DNA of 64,000 bases, taken from contig LVZA01000001.1 of assembly GCA_023101505.1 (NCBI GenBank), positions 1,922,001 to 1,986,000 on the forward strand. The letters run 5' to 3'. Origin of the DNA: Pasteurellaceae bacterium Pebbles2. GTDB lineage: Bacteria; Pseudomonadota; Gammaproteobacteria; Enterobacterales; Pasteurellaceae. Shown here piece by piece: positions 18,201-28,251 of this stretch. The notes beneath the pieces are model-generated. The model was not told the DNA's origin. It saw only the letters and a program-made list of their open reading frames with translations, and did not search any database. The translations under genes and the position numbers were made by a program. Within the stretch, counting starts at the first letter, position 1. The number at the start of each line of letters is the position of its first letter.

Positions 18201-18829
18201 TGAAAAAAACAGGATTATTTTTCACCGCACTTTTAGCCTTTTGCCAGTCTGTTTGGGCACACCCACACGCTTTTATCGGAATGAAAACCACGCCATTAGT
18301 GGAAAATGAACAGCTGAAAGGCTTTGCGGTGCAATGGCTACTCGACGAAGCCAGCTCAGCAGAAATGTTATACGATCTGAAAGTGGCAGAAAACGATGCC
18401 AAAACCAAGCAAGCAATGTTAGATGAAATGGTGAAAAACACCGTCGCCGAGCATTATTTTAGCTATCTTTATGATAAAAAAGGCAATAAAGTAAAATATT
18501 CAAGCAAGCCAGCCAATTTTGGAATGAAAGCGGTAGGCAATCAGATCTTGTATTATTTTGAGTTCTTTTTGGCTAAGCCACAACCGTTGGCGGATAATCA
18601 ATTAACTTTGATGATTTACGACCCGACTTATTATGTGTCGATGTATTATGACGACCAAAGTGCGGTGGATTTTCGCCAACTTCCAGCCGCTTGCCAAGGT
18701 TTATTGCAAGATCAGCAAGTTGATGATAAAACTCGCCAATACGCAGCCAGCCTCGATCGCAGCCAGCGTGAGGCGGATTTCTCGCTCGGTGCACAATTTG
18801 CACAAAAAGTGGTTTTACAATGCAAGTAA
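18200..18829 (+). CDS. DUF1007-family periplasmic protein
   Basis: A 209-aa protein with a signal peptide (cleavage near VWA/HP) and a mature N-terminus starting HPHAF, the hallmark of DUF1007 proteins. They are usually encoded beside NicO/RcnA-type metal transporters, and the N-terminal HxH could bind nickel, cobalt or zinc after processing (inference). The gene overlaps ribE by one base and the transporter gene by ten bases, so all three are co-translated. The biochemical role of the family is not established. Confidence 0.85.
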   Translation: MKKTGLFFTALLAFCQSVWAHPHAFIGMKTTPLVENEQLKGFAVQWLLDEASSAEMLYDLKVAENDAKTKQAMLDEMVKNTVAEHYFSYLYDKKGNKVKYSSKPANFGMKAVGNQILYYFEFFLAKPQPLADNQLTLMIYDPTYYVSMYYDDQSAVDFRQLPAACQGLLQDQQVDDKTRQYAASLDRSQREADFSLGAQFAQKVVLQCK

Positions 18830-19848
18830 AGCAGTTCCGTTTGATTTTATTACTATGCCTGTTGCTTGCAGGCATTGGCTTTTTATTCCCGTGGCTGTTT
18901 CAACAAGTGGCACAGTGGCAACGTGAATTTAATCAACTGCTGTCGGAAAATTTACATAAAATCAAACAAGCCCCCATTTATGCAGGTTCTAGCCTGATTT
19001 TAATCAGCTTTTTATACGGCATTTTTCACGCTCTCGGGCCTGGACACGGCAAATTTATCATCACCAGTTATCTCTCTACCCATCAATCCAAGCTGTCAGC
19101 AAGTATGCGTTTGACCTTGCTTTCTTCTTTAATGCAAGGCGTGGTGGCGATTGTGGCGACATCTATCGTGGTGGTTGCGTTGAATTTATCGTCGGCATAT
19201 TTCAAAGCCAGTCAATTATGGCTTGAGCGAGCCGCTTATGGTTTGATCTTTTTATTGGGCTTGCAATGGCTTGTTCAAAGTGGCAAAAAGTTGTGGAAAA
19301 TTCACCGCACTTCTTTTGTTCCGCCACATATTCATTCGATTAAACCATTGAATAACCAAGCAACTTCGACACAAAATTTGCTATTTTCAGCCCAAAGTGC
19401 GGTGCAAAATCAGCAAGAAAATCACATTCATCACGAACACTGCGGCTGCGGACATCAACACGTTCCCGACCAACAGCAACTGGCACAAGCCACCAGTATT
19501 AAATCGCAATTATTGATTATTTTCAGCATCGGAATGCGTCCTTGCACGGGGGCAATTTTTATTTTGTTTCTGTCTTATATGCTCGATCTTTATGTGTGGG
19601 GAATGGCGGCAACAATGGCAATGGCGATTGGCACAGGGCTAACTTTGTCTAGCTTCGCTTTGCTGGTAATGTACGCTCGTCAAACGGCGGTTAAATTAGG
19701 AAAATGGTATCTTTCACCCACGTTGAAACTACAAATTTCATCATTAATAAAATTGGTTTTCGCGGTGCTATTAATGGGCTTAGCTGTGAGCTTAATTTCA
19801 GCAACATTTGCAGTAAGCAGCGGTGGGGCAGTGTTGTTTGGGCGTTGA
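18820..19848 (+). CDS. NicO/RcnA-like nickel/cobalt transporter
   Basis: A 342-aa inner-membrane protein with about 6-8 helices. It carries the NicO signature HALGPGHGK near residue 71, a cytosolic or periplasmic His/Cys-rich loop (HIHHEHCGCGHQH near residue 205) likely to bind metal, and the second motif GMRPCTGAI near residue 240. Family members export or import Ni2+/Co2+; with DUF1007 as partner the direction is uncertain. It ends before a convergent uptake-signal terminator shared with nth. Confidence 0.85.
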   Translation: MQVKQFRLILLLCLLLAGIGFLFPWLFQQVAQWQREFNQLLSENLHKIKQAPIYAGSSLILISFLYGIFHALGPGHGKFIITSYLSTHQSKLSASMRLTLLSSLMQGVVAIVATSIVVVALNLSSAYFKASQLWLERAAYGLIFLLGLQWLVQSGKKLWKIHRTSFVPPHIHSIKPLNNQATSTQNLLFSAQSAVQNQQENHIHHEHCGCGHQHVPDQQQLAQATSIKSQLLIIFSIGMRPCTGAIFILFLSYMLDLYVWGMAATMAMAIGTGLTLSSFALLVMYARQTAVKLGKWYLSPTLKLQISSLIKLVFAVLLMGLAVSLISATFAVSSGGAVLFGR

Positions 19849-19863
19849 TTAAGGTTTTATGGC

Positions 19864-19905
19864 AAAAGTGCGGTGAAAAAAGTTGAAATTTTTCACCGCA
19901 CTTTT
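19864..19905. terminator. Bidirectional uptake-signal terminator
   Basis: A perfect 17-bp stem (19864-19880 with 19889-19905) built from two inverted uptake signals, with an 8-nt loop and T runs in both directions. It separates the convergent NicO and nth genes. Confidence 0.92.
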
Positions 19906-19921
19906 AATGTGATTAAGCAAA

Positions 19922-20557
19922 CTAAATCTCAGTTTTATCTTTAAATTCGCATAAATCTTCAATGATGCAAGAACCGCATTTAGGTTTTCTCGCTACGCAA
20001 GTATAGCGTCCCAATAAAATCAGCCAATGATGCACGTCAACTTTAAATTCGGCTGGCACAACTTTGTTGAGCTTTTCTTCCACTTTAACCACATCTTTCC
20101 CTGGGGCAAAGCCGATGCGGTTGGATACTCGGAAAATATGGGTGTCCACGGCGATGGTGGGGTGTCCGAAAGCGGTATTGAGCACCACGTTGGCGGTTTT
20201 ACGCCCAACGCCAGCTAAGGCTTCCAGAGCAGCACGATCTTCAGGCACTTGGCTGCCGTGTTTTTCGATCAATTCTTTGCAGGTTTTGATGATGTTTTCA
20301 GCTTTGCTATTAAACAAACCAATGGTTTTGATGTATTCTTTCAAACCGTCCACGCCCAAAGCGTAAATGGCTTCTGGCGTATTCGCTACAGGGAAAAGTT
20401 TATCGGTCGCTTTGTTTACGCCTTTGTCGGTGGCTTGTGCCGATAAAATCACCGCAATGAGCAATTCAAAAGGCGAACTGAAATTCAATTCGGTGGTGGG
20501 GTGCGGATTGTTATCACGCAAGCGAGTTAATATTTCAACACGTTTTTGTTTGTTCAT
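19922..20557 (-). CDS. nth: Endonuclease III (Nth)
   Basis: DNA glycosylase/AP lyase removing oxidised pyrimidines. The 211-aa protein has the helix-hairpin-helix LAGVGRKTANVV (catalytic Lys, about residue 120), the catalytic Asp in VDTHIFRVSNR (about 138), and the C-terminal 4Fe-4S cluster motif C-x6-C-x2-C-x5-C (about residues 187-203). It is the last gene of the rnf operon, 14 bp after rnfE, as in H. influenzae and E. coli. Confidence 0.97.
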   Translation of the reverse strand: MNKQKRVEILTRLRDNNPHPTTELNFSSPFELLIAVILSAQATDKGVNKATDKLFPVANTPEAIYALGVDGLKEYIKTIGLFNSKAENIIKTCKELIEKHGSQVPEDRAALEALAGVGRKTANVVLNTAFGHPTIAVDTHIFRVSNRIGFAPGKDVVKVEEKLNKVVPAEFKVDVHHWLILLGRYTCVARKPKCGSCIIEDLCEFKDKTEI

Positions 20558-20571
20558 TTTCCGTAGTCTGC

Positions 20572-21291
20572 TTATTTTTTGTTATCTAAAATATTTTTTA
20601 ACGCAAGAATCAAGCCCAAGCCCAGAAATGCACCTGGGGGCAAAATAGCGAGTAACAAATTGCTATCGCTGTGGAAAAATTCAATTCGCAAGGCTTTTGC
20701 CCAGTCGCCGAGTAATAAATGCAAGCCGTCGAATAATGTGCCATTGCCTAAAATTTCACGTAATGCCCCTAACATAAATAGGCTTAAAGTCATTCCTAGC
20801 CCCATTGCGAAACCGTCGAAAGCGGAGTGCAGCACGTTATTTTTTGATGCAAAGGCTTCCGCTCGCCCAATTACGATACAGTTAGTTACGATAAGCGGAA
20901 TAAAAATGCCGAGAGATTGGTACAGGCTGTAGGTATAAGCGTTCATCAATAATTGCACCGCCGTTACGGTGGTGGCGATGATCATCACATAAATTGGAAT
21001 ACGAATTTCGTGCGGAATGCGTTTGCGAAATAACGAAATAACCGTATTTGTGCAAGTTAAAACCAATAGGGTAGCAAGCCCCAAGCCCAATGCATTGGTG
21101 GCAGAATTCGACACCGCCAACAAAGGGCAAAGCCCAAGTAATTGCACAATCGCAGGGTTATTACGCCATAATCCTTGACTAAATAAGGTTGCCCAAATGC
21201 CTTTTTCTGCAGGCTTGTTTAGGTTATTTTCTGCCTCTATTAAGGGGCTTGTGTCGGGCTGTTCCGCCGTCAACGTTTGTTGTTCATTCAT
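20572..21291 (-). CDS. rnfE: Rnf/Rsx complex subunit E
   Basis: A 239-aa integral membrane subunit of the Rnf electron-transport complex with six hydrophobic helices; [21 protein letters not shown] near residue 50 and [15 protein letters not shown] near 135 are conserved, each with the cysteine typical of the RnfA/RnfE pair. It has an N-terminal hydrophilic extension of about 35 residues. It works with RnfA in the membrane core that moves electrons between NADH and ferredoxin-type carriers coupled to ion movement. Confidence 0.94.
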   Translation of the reverse strand: MNEQQTLTAEQPDTSPLIEAENNLNKPAEKGIWATLFSQGLWRNNPAIVQLLGLCPLLAVSNSATNALGLGLATLLVLTCTNTVISLFRKRIPHEIRIPIYVMIIATTVTAVQLLMNAYTYSLYQSLGIFIPLIVTNCIVIGRAEAFASKNNVLHSAFDGFAMGLGMTLSLFMLGALREILGNGTLFDGLHLLLGDWAKALRIEFFHSDSNLLLAILPPGAFLGLGLILALKNILDNKK

Positions 21292-21318
21292 AAAAAACTC
21301 GTCTAATTTTCACCGCAC

Positions 21319-21939
21319 TTATGGCGTTGTTGCTTCTGTTGTGTGAGACTGTGTTGCCTGAGATTGTGCTAAAACCGCAAGGGCAGAGCGTTTAACTTGA
21401 TTAACGATAGCACGTGGCGTGATCGTCGCACCAGCAAATTGATCGAATTTACCGCCGTCTTTTTTAACCGCCCAATCAGCCAAATTGTCTGCATTAACTT
21501 TTTGTTGATTAAAACTTAAAATCCAATCGGAAATTTTTAACTCAATTTTATCACCAAGCCCCGGGGTTTCTTTGTGTTCCAACACACGCACGCCAAGAAT
21601 TTCGCCAGTGGGGGTCATTCCGATTAATAGACGAATGTTGCCTGAATAGCCATCGGGTGCTGTCGCCTGAATAGCGTAAGCAGTGGTTTTTCCGTCTAAA
21701 AGTGCGGTGCAAAGTTGGTCAATTTCACGGCTTTCAACTGTTTGGCAATGTTGTAAAACATCATTGTCAAAATAAGATTGCGGAATTACTTGTAGCAACA
21801 AATCACGCTGTTGAGCGGCGATTTCAGCATCAATTTTATCTTTGGTGAGCAAATAAATACTGCCAGAAATTAAGGTGCAAAGAAAGGCAACTACGCCGAG
21901 TAATGCGCCGTATTTTGCGGAAATTTTACTGATATTCAT
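21319..21939 (-). CDS. rnfG: Rnf/Rsx complex subunit G (covalent FMN)
   Basis: A 206-aa subunit with one N-terminal membrane anchor (about residues 8-30) and a periplasmic FMN-binding domain. The Thr of the AGAT motif near residue 172 is the expected site of phosphoester-linked FMN. A longer frame exists to 22011, but ATG 21939 overlaps the rnfD stop (TAATG) and starts the conserved anchor, so it is preferred. It passes electrons from RnfD/RnfC flavins through the complex. Confidence 0.93.
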   Translation of the reverse strand: MNISKISAKYGALLGVVAFLCTLISGSIYLLTKDKIDAEIAAQQRDLLLQVIPQSYFDNDVLQHCQTVESREIDQLCTALLDGKTTAYAIQATAPDGYSGNIRLLIGMTPTGEILGVRVLEHKETPGLGDKIELKISDWILSFNQQKVNADNLADWAVKKDGGKFDQFAGATITPRAIVNQVKRSALAVLAQSQATQSHTTEATTP

Positions 21940-23024
21940 TATTTCGCTCCTGCTTTCTTGCTGTGTCCAATCACTCGTGGGCGGCTGTAGTGATCGATTA
22001 ATGGCACGCAAATATTCGCCAATAACACCGCAAAAGCGACACCGTCTGGATAATTGCCATAAAAACGAATTAGCCCCACAAGCAAGCCTGTGAGTGCGCC
22101 GAAAATTAATTTGCCACGCGGCGTGATTGAAGCGGTAACAGGATCGGTGGCGATGAAAAATGCACCGAACATTGTAGCACCACTAAATAATTGCCAAATT
22201 GGGTTTGCAGACACTGGTGAAAGCGCACAATTTAAGCTGCTTATCAGCAAAAGTGCGGTTAAAAAAGCCACAGGAATGTGCCAATGAATGGCTTTTTTCC
22301 AGATTAAAAATAAACCACCGAATAAAAATGCTAAGTTCACTTCTGCCCAGCCGATGCCTACGCCTAATTCGCCTAAAGGCATAAATGTGCCAAAAATAGG
22401 CGAAGAACTCACCGCACTTAAGCTGAAATTCGCCATTTTGCTGGCAGTTTTTAGGCTGTCGAGTGGGGTCGCTGAGCTAATTCCATCAATAGAAGAATGC
22501 AGTTGTTGCAAGCTAAAACCGTCGCTACTAAAGCCTGAAAAGATCAAACTCCAACTGTCGGCAAAGGTCGGTGGTTCGCTCAATAATGAAATAGGCGCGA
22601 TCCACGCAGTCATTTGCACGGGGAACGAAATCAGCAATATCACATAGCCGACCATTGCAGGGTTAAATAAGTTTTGCCCTAAACCGCCATAAACGTGTTT
22701 GGCTAAAATGACGGCACAAAATGTACCGATTAACACCACCCAATAAGGCGCATAAGGCGGAATTGCCATTGCCAAAATGAGCGCAGTTAAGGTTACGCTG
22801 AAATCTGCCACATAAAATAACGATGGTTTTTTACGCAAATAGGTAACCATATATTCCAATATCAACGCAAAGCTAACTGCAAGGAAGATTTGAATTAATA
22901 CGCCAAAGCCAAAAAAGTAAATTTGCGTGGCTAAGGCGGGCAACATTGCAAAAATCACCCACAACATAATGCGAGCCGTGAGCTTGCTTGAATGTGTGTG
23001 TGGTGAACTGTTAATTTTAAACAT
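21939..23024 (-). CDS. rnfD: Rnf/Rsx complex subunit D (covalent FMN)
   Basis: A 361-aa polytopic subunit (about 9-10 helices). Thr186 in SSATPLDSL corresponds to the covalent FMN threonine of RnfD/NqrB proteins; here the usual (S/T)GAT reads [23 protein letters not shown] near residue 280 is also conserved. Translationally coupled to rnfG by a one-base overlap and 33 bp after rnfC. Confidence 0.93.
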   Translation of the reverse strand: MFKINSSPHTHSSKLTARIMLWVIFAMLPALATQIYFFGFGVLIQIFLAVSFALILEYMVTYLRKKPSLFYVADFSVTLTALILAMAIPPYAPYWVVLIGTFCAVILAKHVYGGLGQNLFNPAMVGYVILLISFPVQMTAWIAPISLLSEPPTFADSWSLIFSGFSSDGFSLQQLHSSIDGISSATPLDSLKTASKMANFSLSAVSSSPIFGTFMPLGELGVGIGWAEVNLAFLFGGLFLIWKKAIHWHIPVAFLTALLLISSLNCALSPVSANPIWQLFSGATMFGAFFIATDPVTASITPRGKLIFGALTGLLVGLIRFYGNYPDGVAFAVLLANICVPLIDHYSRPRVIGHSKKAGAK

Positions 23025-23057
23025 AAAAAGTATTCCTTAATTTTAGCTTGGCGCAAT

Positions 23058-25280
23058 TTAATTTTGTGTAGTTTTATTTTGCGCTTGTTGCTGCGCTAAT
23101 TTTTTCGCTTTAGCTCGAGCAATAGCCGCAGCTACTGCCGCTTTTTTCGGATCGACTGCTTCACTGCTTTCCGTTTGATCGGTTGGCGCAGGTTCAGCTT
23201 CAGTTTGTGATTGCGCTAATTTTTTCGCTTTAGCTCGAGCAATCGCTGCCGCCACAGCCGCTTTTTTCGGATCGACAGCTTCGCTGCTTTCCGTTTGTTC
23301 GGTTGGCGCGGGTTCAGCTTCAGTTTGTGATTGCGCTAATTTCTTTGCTTTAGCCCGAGCAATAGCTGCTGCTACAGCCGCTTTTTTCGGGTCGGCAACT
23401 TCACTGTTTTCCGTTTGTTCGGTTGGCGCAGGTTCAGCTTCTGTTTGAGTTTGCGCTAATTTTTTCGCTTTGGCTCGTGCAAGTGCGGCGGCTACAGCGG
23501 CTTTTTTGCTATCAACGGCATTATCTTCTTGCGGAACTGCGGTGTGTTTTTCTGTTGTTTTTTGCACCGCACTTTTTGCTGTTTCGGTGTTGTTATCTTC
23601 GATAATTTCCTTAGCTTCTGCTTGTTGCGCTTGTTGCTGACGTGCTAATCGGCGAGCTTTGCGTTCAGCCATCATTTCAGCATTGTCAGGCAACACTTCG
23701 CCTTTTTCTGTAACAATGGCGTGCGTTTCAGCGGTGCTTTCGCTCTGTGCTTTTTTCGCTTTTAAGCGTTCAAGAGCGGCTTGAACTGGGTCAACGCCAT
23801 CGCTAGCAGCAACTTCAGCTCGGCGAGCTGCGGCAGCTCGTTCCGTACGGGCTTTGCGAGCTTGTTCTTCTTTTTCTAAACGTGCTTGGCGAGCTTCAAA
23901 GCGAATTTTGGCTTCTTCGGCTTTTTTGGCTTTTTCTTCAATATCCCAAATTTTGGCTTTTTCTTGACGGAAATATTGAATTAGCGGAATGTGGCTTGGG
24001 CAAACATAGGCACACACACCACACTCAATGCAATCCATTAATTGATATTGTTGAGATTTTTCGTGATCTTCAGCTCGTGCGAACCAATAAAGCTGTTGTG
24101 GCATCAAATGTACGGGGCAGGCATCGGAGCAAGCAGAGCAGCGGATACAAGGCTGTTCTGCAGGCGGTGGCGCATATTCAAAATGATCGGGTGCAAGTAT
24201 GCAGTTAGCTAGTTTGGTTACTGGCGCATCAAGATTAGGTAATGCTAAGCCCATCATCGGGCCGCCGAGATAAACGGGCAAACGTTCATCTTGCTGATAG
24301 CCAACTTGTTGTAATAAAAAGGAAATTGGTGTACCAAAACGCACCCATTGATTGCCTTTTTGTGGAATTTTATCGCCAGTGAGCGTAACGACACGTTCAA
24401 TCAATGGTTCGTCATTGATAATCGCACGTTTGATTGCCAACGCTGTGCCGACGTTTTGCATTAACACGCCAATACTGGAAGAACGTTTACCTTGTGGCAC
24501 TTCCATTCCTGTAAGCACTTGAATGAGCTGATGCGATGCACCCGACGGATATTTGGTTGGGATTACTCGAATATCAATGTCATTCGCGCCTTGCAAGGCG
24601 TGTTCTAATGCTGAAACTGCTTCGGGCTTGTTATCTTCAATGGCGATAACCGCTTTTTCGGGGCGTAAAATATAGCGCAAAATACGCACGCCCTCGATGA
24701 TTTCTTCGGCATAATCACGCATTAAGCGGTCATCGCAGGTGATGTAGGGTTCACATTCTGCGCCGTTGATAATCAACAATTTCGCCATATTTTGTGCGGA
24801 ACTGACTTTCGCCGCAGTGGGGAAAACCGCACCGCCTAAGCCTGCAATGCCAGCCTGATAGATTTTTTCGATCAGTTGTTCGGGCGTTTGATGCAGAAAA
24901 TCGTCCATTGGCTGCTGTTCTCGCCATTGATCTTTGCCGTCGGCTTCAATGTGAATCGCCAGCTCGCTTAAGCCTGATGGGTGAGCAGCAACATAAGGCG
25001 CAATATCGGTTACAACGCCTGAAGTTGGGGCGTGAACAGGGAGCGCACGCAAGCCGTCGCCTTGCGTTAAGGCTTGTCCTTTGAGAACTTTGTCGCCCAC
25101 TTTGACTAAAATATTGCCTGCTGTGCCCAAATGTTGTTTCACAGGAATATAGAATTTGGGTGCTAAAACTGCGGTGGAAATTGGCTGAGAATTTGATTGC
25201 GATTTCATTTCCATTGGGTGAATGCCACCGTCGAAATCCCACAGTTTGCCTGAATTATAGCGAGTTAAAATATCTGTCAT
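23058..25280 (-). CDS. rnfC: Rnf/Rsx complex subunit C with repetitive C-terminal tail
   Basis: A 740-aa peripheral subunit carrying the NADH/FMN-binding domain (about residues 20-360, with GAGGAVFP-like [13 protein letters not shown] near 145 and [12 protein letters not shown] near 172) and two 4Fe-4S clusters ([12 protein letters not shown] near 377; [12 protein letters not shown] near 416). The C-terminal 280 residues are charged, Ala/Lys/Glu-rich and probably helical, ending in four near-identical copies of a 40-residue unit ([16 protein letters not shown] plus an acidic Pro/Glu/Thr linker). Long Ala/Lys tails occur in gammaproteobacterial RnfC, but copy number is likely variable. Confidence 0.95.
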   Translation of the reverse strand: MTDILTRYNSGKLWDFDGGIHPMEMKSQSNSQPISTAVLAPKFYIPVKQHLGTAGNILVKVGDKVLKGQALTQGDGLRALPVHAPTSGVVTDIAPYVAAHPSGLSELAIHIEADGKDQWREQQPMDDFLHQTPEQLIEKIYQAGIAGLGGAVFPTAAKVSSAQNMAKLLIINGAECEPYITCDDRLMRDYAEEIIEGVRILRYILRPEKAVIAIEDNKPEAVSALEHALQGANDIDIRVIPTKYPSGASHQLIQVLTGMEVPQGKRSSSIGVLMQNVGTALAIKRAIINDEPLIERVVTLTGDKIPQKGNQWVRFGTPISFLLQQVGYQQDERLPVYLGGPMMGLALPNLDAPVTKLANCILAPDHFEYAPPPAEQPCIRCSACSDACPVHLMPQQLYWFARAEDHEKSQQYQLMDCIECGVCAYVCPSHIPLIQYFRQEKAKIWDIEEKAKKAEEAKIRFEARQARLEKEEQARKARTERAAAARRAEVAASDGVDPVQAALERLKAKKAQSESTAETHAIVTEKGEVLPDNAEMMAERKARRLARQQQAQQAEAKEIIEDNNTETAKSAVQKTTEKHTAVPQEDNAVDSKKAAVAAALARAKAKKLAQTQTEAEPAPTEQTENSEVADPKKAAVAAAIARAKAKKLAQSQTEAEPAPTEQTESSEAVDPKKAAVAAAIARAKAKKLAQSQTEAEPAPTDQTESSEAVDPKKAAVAAAIARAKAKKLAQQQAQNKTTQN
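23080..23529 (-). repeat. 120-bp tandem repeats in rnfC
   Basis: Units start at about 23101, 23221, 23341 and 23461 with an exact 120-bp period (40 codons), differing by a few substitutions; the outermost copies have diverged most. The period is a multiple of three, so gain or loss of units keeps rnfC in frame. Confidence 0.95.
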
Positions 25281-25303
25281 TTATGTTTACCGTATTCGCC
25301 TAT

Positions 25304-25894
25304 TTATTCACCAACCACTAGCTTCGCTTTGCCGTCGCTTGTGTTTAACACAGGAATAACCAATTTCGGGTCGATTTTCCAATCCCAATGTTCAATATCT
25401 TTTTCCACTTTTTCCATCGTGATACAGTCTGTCGGGCAAGGCGCAACGCAGAGTTCGCAACCTGTGCAAAGATCGGGAATCACCGTGTGTAAGGCTTTAT
25501 TTGTGCCGATAATGGCATCGACAGGGCAGGCTTGAATGCATTTTGTGCAACCAATACACATATCTTCGTGGATATAGGCAATTTTCACTTCAGGCTCTGC
25601 CACGCCGTCCATTGTTGGCACGTCAACGCCTAATAATTCGGCGATTTTCACCACGGTTGTTTGCCCACCAGGGATACATTTGATGATTTCATCGCCGTTG
25701 GCAATAGCTTCGGCATAAGGTTTACAGCCAGGATAACCACATTGCCCACATTGGCTTTGTGGCAAAAGTGCATCAATTTTTTCTACGATGGGATCGGCTT
25801 CCACCTTAAGTTTTACTGACGCAAAACCTAAAATGACACCAAAAATTAAAGCCAAAACGACAACGGCGATTAAAATGAAATAAAAAGTGGTCAT
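25304..25894 (-). CDS. rnfB: Rnf/Rsx complex subunit B (Fe-S)
   Basis: A 196-aa subunit with an N-terminal membrane anchor (about residues 5-27), a 4Fe-4S-binding CGQCGYPGC motif (about 49-57) and two ferredoxin-type clusters ([12 protein letters not shown] near 113 and [12 protein letters not shown] near 143). It receives electrons from or delivers them to soluble carriers. Twelve bases after rnfA. Confidence 0.96.
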   Translation of the reverse strand: MTTFYFILIAVVVLALIFGVILGFASVKLKVEADPIVEKIDALLPQSQCGQCGYPGCKPYAEAIANGDEIIKCIPGGQTTVVKIAELLGVDVPTMDGVAEPEVKIAYIHEDMCIGCTKCIQACPVDAIIGTNKALHTVIPDLCTGCELCVAPCPTDCITMEKVEKDIEHWDWKIDPKLVIPVLNTSDGKAKLVVGE

Positions 25895-25906
25895 TCAATT
25901 AATCCT

Positions 25907-26485
25907 TTACGCTCTGACTAAGCCTGCAAAGCCCATAAAAGCAAGCGACATTAAGCCTGCCGTAATCAGCGCAATAGATGCACCACGAAATGGCAATGGC
26001 ACATCGGCATTGGCAAGGCGTTCACGTAAGGCAGCAAACAGCACTAAAACCAACGAAAAACCCAGTGAAGCGGCAAAGCCATACACCACCGATTGCACCA
26101 AATTATGCGAAAGGTTGATATTCAACAACGCCACACCAAGCACGGCGCAGTTGGTGGTAATCAAAGGCAAGAAAATGCCGAGTAAACGATAGAGCGTTGG
26201 GCTGGTTTTGTTAATCACCATTTCGGTAAATTGCACCACCACAGCGATCACTAAAATAAAGGTCAGCGTGCGCAAAAATTCAGCATTGAGCGGTTTTAGA
26301 ATGTAACTATCTAATAAATAAGAGCAAAGGGAAGCCACCGTCAACACAAACATTGTTGCCAGTCCCATTCCAATGGCGGTTTCCACCTTTTTGGATACGC
26401 CCATAAAAGGGCAAAGTCCTAAGAATTTCACCAGCACGAAATTGTTGATAAGTGCGGTGGAAATAATGAGTAAAATATATTCCAT
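25907..26485 (-). CDS. rnfA: Rnf/Rsx complex subunit A
   Basis: A 192-aa, six-helix membrane subunit, first gene of rnfABCDGE-nth. [24 protein letters not shown] near residue 18 and [13 protein letters not shown] near 107 contain the paired half-helix cysteines typical of RnfA. The 200-bp region upstream is shared with the divergent prfA. In enterobacteria the complex (Rsx) keeps SoxR reduced; no SoxR gene is seen here. Confidence 0.96.
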   Translation of the reverse strand: MEYILLIISTALINNFVLVKFLGLCPFMGVSKKVETAIGMGLATMFVLTVASLCSYLLDSYILKPLNAEFLRTLTFILVIAVVVQFTEMVINKTSPTLYRLLGIFLPLITTNCAVLGVALLNINLSHNLVQSVVYGFAASLGFSLVLVLFAALRERLANADVPLPFRGASIALITAGLMSLAFMGFAGLVRA

Positions 26486-26646
26486 ATTAAATACAAGCCG
26501 ACAAGCGACCCAGTTGCCTTAATAAATTGCGCTAAAATAACGCTATATTATCCTTGTTTTACGCCCTAAGAACAATAAAAAATTATAGGTAGAAAATTGG
26601 CGAATTTTACACCGCACTTTTGCCCTATTCATCAAGGCTAAAATTG

Positions 26647-26655
26647 TGCTAGAAT
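26647..26655 (+). promoter_or_regulatory. Extended -10 promoter element for prfA
   Basis: TGC-TAGAAT (26647-26655) fits an extended -10 element (TGnTAnAAT) about 33 bp before the prfA start. No strong -35 is visible. Confidence 0.55.
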
Positions 26656-26687
26656 ACGCCGTTTTTTATTAGTTTGAAAGGTTAAAA

Positions 26688-27770
26688 ATGAAAGCTAGTA
26701 TTATTAGCAAATTAGAAAGTTTAAATGAACGACACGAAGAACTTGAAGCATTGCTAGGCGATGCCAGCGTGATTAGTGATCAAGACAAATTTCGTGCTTA
26801 TTCAAAAGAATATGCGCAGCTTGAAGATGTGGTGAAAACTTTTGCTCGTTGGAAGCAGTTGAACTCAAATATCGAAGAAGCGCAATTATTGCTCGACGAT
26901 CCTGATATGAAAGAAATGGCTGAGCTTGAAATTGAAGAAAGCAAAGACGAGCTTGAACAAGTTGAACAGCAGTTACAAATTTTATTATTACCAAAAGATC
27001 CGAACGACGAATATAACGCTTATTTAGAAATTCGTGCGGGCGCAGGCGGTGATGAAGCGGGGATTTTTGCGGGCGACTTATTCCGTATGTACAGCCGCTA
27101 TGCAGAAAGCCAACGCTGGCGCATTGAAACCTTAAGCGAGAATGAAAGCGAACAGGGCGGATATAAAGAAATCATTGTGAAAGTATCGGGCGAGGGCGTT
27201 TATGGTCGCTTGAAATTTGAATCGGGCGGTCATCGTGTGCAACGTGTGCCGAAAACCGAAAGCCAAGGGCGTATTCACACCTCAGCTTGTACCGTGGCGG
27301 TAATGCCTGAATTGCCTGAAAGCGAAATGCCTGAAATTAACCCAGCAGATTTACGAATTGATACTTATCGTTCATCAGGCGCAGGTGGTCAGCACGTTAA
27401 TACCACCGATTCTGCGGTGCGAATTACCCACATTCCAACGGGGATCGTGGTGGAATGTCAAGACGAACGTTCACAACACAAAAACAAAGCGAAAGCAATG
27501 TCGGTGTTGGCTTCACGCATTGTGCAAGTGGAACAAGAACGCCAAGCCGCTGAACAAGCGGACACTCGTCGTAACTTATTAGGTTCGGGCGACCGTTCAG
27601 ACAAAATCCGCACTTATAACTACAAAGAAAATCGTGTTACCGATCACCGTATCAACTTGACGATTTATAGCTTGCCTGCGGTAATGGACGGCAATATGGA
27701 CGAATTAATTCAGCCGATTATCACTGAATATCAGGCGGATCAATTAGCAGCGTTATCAGAAGGAAACTAA
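26688..27770 (+). CDS. prfA: Peptide chain release factor 1
   Basis: A 360-aa class I release factor reading UAA/UAG. The universally conserved GGQ motif lies in [17 protein letters not shown] near residue 233, and the stop-codon-recognition domain precedes it ([15 protein letters not shown] near 192). AAAGG precedes the ATG. It heads an operon with an RDD protein, prmC, sirB1-like and kdsA genes; PrmC methylates the GGQ glutamine of this protein. Confidence 0.97.
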   Translation: MKASIISKLESLNERHEELEALLGDASVISDQDKFRAYSKEYAQLEDVVKTFARWKQLNSNIEEAQLLLDDPDMKEMAELEIEESKDELEQVEQQLQILLLPKDPNDEYNAYLEIRAGAGGDEAGIFAGDLFRMYSRYAESQRWRIETLSENESEQGGYKEIIVKVSGEGVYGRLKFESGGHRVQRVPKTESQGRIHTSACTVAVMPELPESEMPEINPADLRIDTYRSSGAGGQHVNTTDSAVRITHIPTGIVVECQDERSQHKNKAKAMSVLASRIVQVEQERQAAEQADTRRNLLGSGDRSDKIRTYNYKENRVTDHRINLTIYSLPAVMDGNMDELIQPIITEYQADQLAALSEGN

Positions 27771-27771
27771 G

Positions 27772-28251
27772 ATGCAACAAATTGAAAATCAACAAGATGC
27801 AACTTTCGGTGAAATTCATCAGCCAGTATTAGCAAGCCGCCTACGTCGCTTTGCAGCAGCACTGATCAATATTGTGATGTTTAATGCGTTATTAATCATT
27901 TTAGGTTTTATTTTGGGACTAAGTGGTAGTAATGAAAATGGTATCGATGAAGATGGCATAGCAAGTATTGCAGCTCTTTTTGGGATTGCTGTTTATGTCG
28001 CAATTCAGTTGTATTTTATGGCAAAACACCAACAAACTTTGGGTAAATATTGGCTAAAAGTGAAATTGGTGAACTATAAAACTCGCCAACCCTTAAGTTT
28101 TGGACGTTATTTGGGACGTGAAGTTTTAGATATGATTTTTGGTGCGCTTGGTTTGCCAATGTTAATCAGCTACGGAATGATTTTGTTTTCTAAAGAAAGA
28201 CGTTCGTTATCAGATTTAATTGTGAGTTCTCTTTTAGTTAGCGCAAAATAA
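27772..28251 (+). CDS. RDD-family inner-membrane protein
   Basis: A 159-aa protein with three hydrophobic segments (about residues 27-47, 60-82 and 118-140) and the RDD-type motifs ASRLRRFAAALIN near residue 20 and KYWLKVKLVNYKTRQPLSFGRYLGREV near residues 92-118. RDD proteins are implicated in transport or membrane stress, but no reaction is known. It begins one base after prfA and overlaps the prmC start by one base (TAATG); the same order occurs in H. influenzae. Confidence 0.85.
   Translation: MQQIENQQDATFGEIHQPVLASRLRRFAAALINIVMFNALLIILGFILGLSGSNENGIDEDGIASIAALFGIAVYVAIQLYFMAKHQQTLGKYWLKVKLVNYKTRQPLSFGRYLGREVLDMIFGALGLPMLISYGMILFSKERRSLSDLIVSSLLVSAK

Noticed and set aside
23080-23529. 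The rnfC repeats as a CRISPR array
   Set aside because: The repeats are contiguous 120-bp coding units with no unique spacers between short direct repeats. No CRISPR array or cas gene was seen in the window.
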